DNA of 46,578 nt, taken from assembly GCA_030613245.1 (NCBI GenBank), contig JAUWMI010000035.1, positions 1 to 46,578 on the forward strand. Direction: 5' to 3'. Within the stretch, counting starts at the first letter, position 1; the number at the start of each line of letters is the position of its first letter. The notes under the pieces are model-generated. The model saw only the letters and a list, made by a program, of their open reading frames with translations, made no database searches and had not been told where the DNA came from. This document shows positions 44,355-46,578 of this stretch, piece by piece. Made by a program: the position numbers and the translations under genes. Origin of the DNA: Candidatus Sumerlaeota bacterium (GTDB taxonomy: Bacteria > Sumerlaeota > Sumerlaeia > MWCT01 > JAUWMI01).

Positions 44355-44666
44355 ATGACAAAGAAACTTCACTACCCGGGGAATAAAAAGCAGCGTCTTA
44401 TTGTTTGGAGGATACGGCTTGGCGCTCTCTGCCTTGTGGCAATACTCCTGGCTGCATTTGCTGTAGCGGGAGATTATTCACTTGAATATTCCGCGATTAG
44501 CCTCGACGGTGGTCAAAGCCAGGCGACGGATTATGAAGTCATCGGACTATTGAAAGCCGAAGGGCTCGATGGCGAGCCGCAGAGTAGCACCGACTATGCC
44601 GTAGCCACCACTACGGGCCTCAAAGATGAAGGTGCTACGAGAGTAGATGATTGGATGTTATATTAA
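44355..44666 (+). CDS. Small exported protein with W-x-L-Y tail
   Basis: This 103-residue protein has a long basic N-terminus and one hydrophobic segment (LGALCLVAILLAAFAVAG), which is a signal peptide or anchor. The outer part is about 65 residues and holds two related hairpin phrases, QSQATDYEVIG and QSSTDYAVATTTG. It ends RVDDWMLY, the shortest example here of the W-x-L-Y tail, with nothing beyond the Tyr. I do not recognise a named family. A good AGGAGG site precedes ATG 44355. It is followed 40 bases on by the beta-helix gene, so the two may be co-transcribed. Confidence 0.75.
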   Translation: MTKKLHYPGNKKQRLIVWRIRLGALCLVAILLAAFAVAGDYSLEYSAISLDGGQSQATDYEVIGLLKAEGLDGEPQSSTDYAVATTTGLKDEGATRVDDWMLY

Positions 44667-44705
44667 TTCAAGACATACACAAAGCCTATCAGAAAGGAGG
44701 GTATC

Positions 44706-45998
44706 ATGAAGTCGAAAACTGGAGCAATTTTCTGCGTGATTATTCTTTTAGTAGGAGTAGGTGTGGTCTTTGCCGATGACCAGGTTATGTTCAACTACCA
44801 GGGTCGTGTGCGCGTGCAGGGCACAGCATTTGACGGCACGGGTTACTTCAAATTCGCTATTGTGAACAACGCGGGGACAATAACCCTCTGGTCTAACGAC
44901 GGAACAAGCGTTGGCGGCGGGGAACCCACGGCCTCTGTATCTGTACCTGTAACTGACGGGATCTTTAACGTTATGGTCGGCGACCCGGACCTGGGTATGG
45001 AGCCAATCAATCGCAGCATTTTTAATCATCCCAGCCAGATTAAACTCCGCATCTGGTTCAGCGATGGAACACATGGATTTCAGCGTCTTTTGCCTGACCG
45101 ACGCATTGTTAATCCGGAGCTAATGGGGATCATAAGCGGCACGGAAGATTTCACCATCTATGTGAACGACACTACGGGTAATGATGAGAACAACGGTCTG
45201 ACCACCGACACCGCAAAGCTGACAATCCAGGCCGCTGCAGACGTTCTTCCTGAGCGCCTGCGCTGCAACGTTACCATTGACATTGCAGACGGTGTCTATC
45301 GGGAGCAAGTGGATGTTTTTGGCATCACTGTCAAGAAGGGAAAGTATCTTACTTTTTTAGGCGATGAAAGCTGGACTCCCGCTTCTCCCGGTGACCCGTC
45401 AGTGCGAATCACCGGAGCGGACGAGGATATAAGCCCCACAAAAGTCAGAAATTGCGGGATTTGGGTGCAAAGATGTTCAGGGATCATTTTAAAGGGTATT
45501 TTATTTGATTACGCAAATATCTCAGGAGTTAATCTTACCGATGGATCAAGTTACCAAGTTCGTAATTGCAAGGCTGTAAACAACCATGCTGGGTTTACTG
45601 CAGGTTCCAACGCAAGTGCGTCCTTCACCGGTTGTATTGCTGAACATAATGACTCTAATGGATTCCATATTGGCTCACATAGCTGGGCAGGTCTATCGAA
45701 CTGCGTGTCTAAGTATAATGGTTCGATGGGGCTGACGCTAAATACAATGGCCGCTGTGAGTTTTACCAACTCTGGAGAATTCTCCAACAATAGCGATAGT
45801 GGCATTCTTGTGGTTCATAACTCCAAGGCGTGGTTTTCCGGATTTTCCCCTGCCTACAGTGGCCAAATCCGTAACAATGCCAGATATGGCATCCAGATCC
45901 GGTATGATTCCTATACCGAGGATCATACTAGGAACACATTTTCTGGCAACGGACTCGGCATTTTGCTGGTTGATAATGGCGGACATACGTATTTTTGA
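44706..45998 (+). CDS. Secreted right-handed beta-helix protein, tandem paralogue 1
   Basis: A signal peptide (TGAIFCVIILLVGVGVVFA) is followed by an N-terminal beta domain (about 23-150) that opens DDQVMFNYQGRVRVQG and ends GFQRLLPDRRIVNP. Then come NosD/pectate-lyase-like coils, for example NCGIWVQRCSGIILKGILFD and GSSYQVRNCKAVNNHAGFT. No catalytic motif is seen. The N-terminal domain is nearly identical to the next gene, so the pair arose by tandem duplication. The C-terminus (GGHTYF) lacks the W-x-L-Y tail. A strong GGAGGG site precedes ATG 44706. Confidence 0.85.
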   Translation: MKSKTGAIFCVIILLVGVGVVFADDQVMFNYQGRVRVQGTAFDGTGYFKFAIVNNAGTITLWSNDGTSVGGGEPTASVSVPVTDGIFNVMVGDPDLGMEPINRSIFNHPSQIKLRIWFSDGTHGFQRLLPDRRIVNPELMGIISGTEDFTIYVNDTTGNDENNGLTTDTAKLTIQAAADVLPERLRCNVTIDIADGVYREQVDVFGITVKKGKYLTFLGDESWTPASPGDPSVRITGADEDISPTKVRNCGIWVQRCSGIILKGILFDYANISGVNLTDGSSYQVRNCKAVNNHAGFTAGSNASASFTGCIAEHNDSNGFHIGSHSWAGLSNCVSKYNGSMGLTLNTMAAVSFTNSGEFSNNSDSGILVVHNSKAWFSGFSPAYSGQIRNNARYGIQIRYDSYTEDHTRNTFSGNGLGILLVDNGGHTYF

Positions 45999-46077
45999 TG
46001 AATAGCCAGCTCACTCTATTGTGTGATTAAATACGGGATGTCAGTATTAAAAAATGGAACAAAAGAGGGGACTCCAA

Positions 46078-46578
46078 TGAGAGCGCAACTGAACACTATC
46101 GTCGTGGTTTTTATGGTGTTGATGGTAACAAGTACGGTCTTTGCCGATGACCAGGTTATGTTCAACTACCAGGGGCGAGTGCGCGTGCAGGGGACAGCAT
46201 TTGACGGCACAGGTTATTTCAAGTTCGCCATTGTGAACAATCCGGGGACAATAAGTCTCTGGTCCAATGACGGGACAAGCGTTGATGGCGGGCAACCCAC
46301 GGCTTCGGTATCCGTTACAGTAGCTGACGGGATTTTTAATGTAATGGTCGGTGACCCAGATCTGGGTATGGAGCCAATCAATCGCAGCATCTTCAATCAT
46401 CCCAGCAGGATCAAACTCCGAATCTGGTTCAGTGATGGAACACATGGCTTTCAGCGTCTCTTACCTGACCGGCGAATCATCAATCCTCAGCTAATAGGAC
46501 TGGTCAGCGGTACGGAAGATTTTACCATCTATGTGAACGACGCTACGGGTAATGATGAGAACAACGGTCTGACCACTG
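46078..46578 (+). CDS. Secreted beta-helix-type protein, tandem paralogue 2 (3' cut by window)
   Basis: ATG 46078 follows GAGGGG and opens a signal peptide (AQLNTIVVVFMVLMVTSTVFA). The next 145 residues match paralogue 1 almost residue for residue, starting DDQVMFNYQGRVRVQG and including EPINRSIFNHPSRIKLRIWF. The frame is still open at the window end. It probably continues into a beta-helix as in the neighbour, but that part is not visible. Confidence 0.88.

Overview
The window (46,578 bases, mid-range GC) reads as chromosome of an uncultivated, probably anaerobic, Gram-negative (diderm) bacterium. Support: an RND efflux pump with adaptor, a LolA-like periplasmic protein, many secreted multidomain proteins with Pro-Thr linkers, a NAD(P)-linked group 3b [NiFe] hydrogenase, and palindromic repeats of a style seen in candidate-phylum genomes. 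I cannot name the phylum from sequence alone. No rRNA, tRNA, CRISPR array, transposase or phage gene was found.

Layout. 1-3.6 kb: the end of a secreted beta-sandwich repeat protein, a radical SAM/SPASM protein and a LolA-like protein. 3.6-4.66 kb: intergenic DNA with a relic of a pseudopilin-like reading frame. 4.66-11.8 kb: a carbohydrate-surface region with a GHL10-type glycoside hydrolase, a GT39-like membrane protein, an HGSNAT-like (DUF5009) membrane acetyltransferase, a polysaccharide deacetylase and a YbjQ protein. 11.9-17.8 kb: an FAD oxidoreductase fused to a cyclic-nucleotide-binding domain, a NatAB-like ABC transporter and a second HGSNAT-like protein. 18.1-21.25 kb: a compact pilT-kaiC-cheY operon. 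21.4-30.9 kb: five consecutive minus-strand genes for secreted proteins, two of them peptidoglycan hydrolases, with recognisable promoters, leaders and terminators. 30.9-31.6 kb: gene relics. 31.6-37.3 kb: a site-2 protease with CBS domains and an RND adaptor/pump pair. 37.4-42.6 kb: a complete group 3b hydrogenase operon with a cNMP-fold protein and a maturation protease. 42.7-46.6 kb: a third HGSNAT-like protein, a small secreted protein and two tandem beta-helix paralogues, the second cut by the window end.

Most notable points. (1) The pilT-kaiC-cheY operon pairs a PilT-family ATPase with a double KaiC ATPase and a stand-alone receiver. This recalls the archaeal ArlI-ArlH motor pair with CheY input and may be an undescribed motility or pilus control module. 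(2) Four secreted proteins end in a W-x-L-Y tail and a fifth ends in W-x-x-Y, which suggests a very short C-terminal sorting or processing signal. (3) Two adjacent minus-strand genes with unrelated products share a promoter-plus-leader block of about 145 nt that carries a strong Shine-Dalgarno far from the start codon; a third neighbour has the same promoter architecture. (4) Three palindromes share outer arms GTAGGGGC/GCCCCTAC but have different, self-complementary cores.
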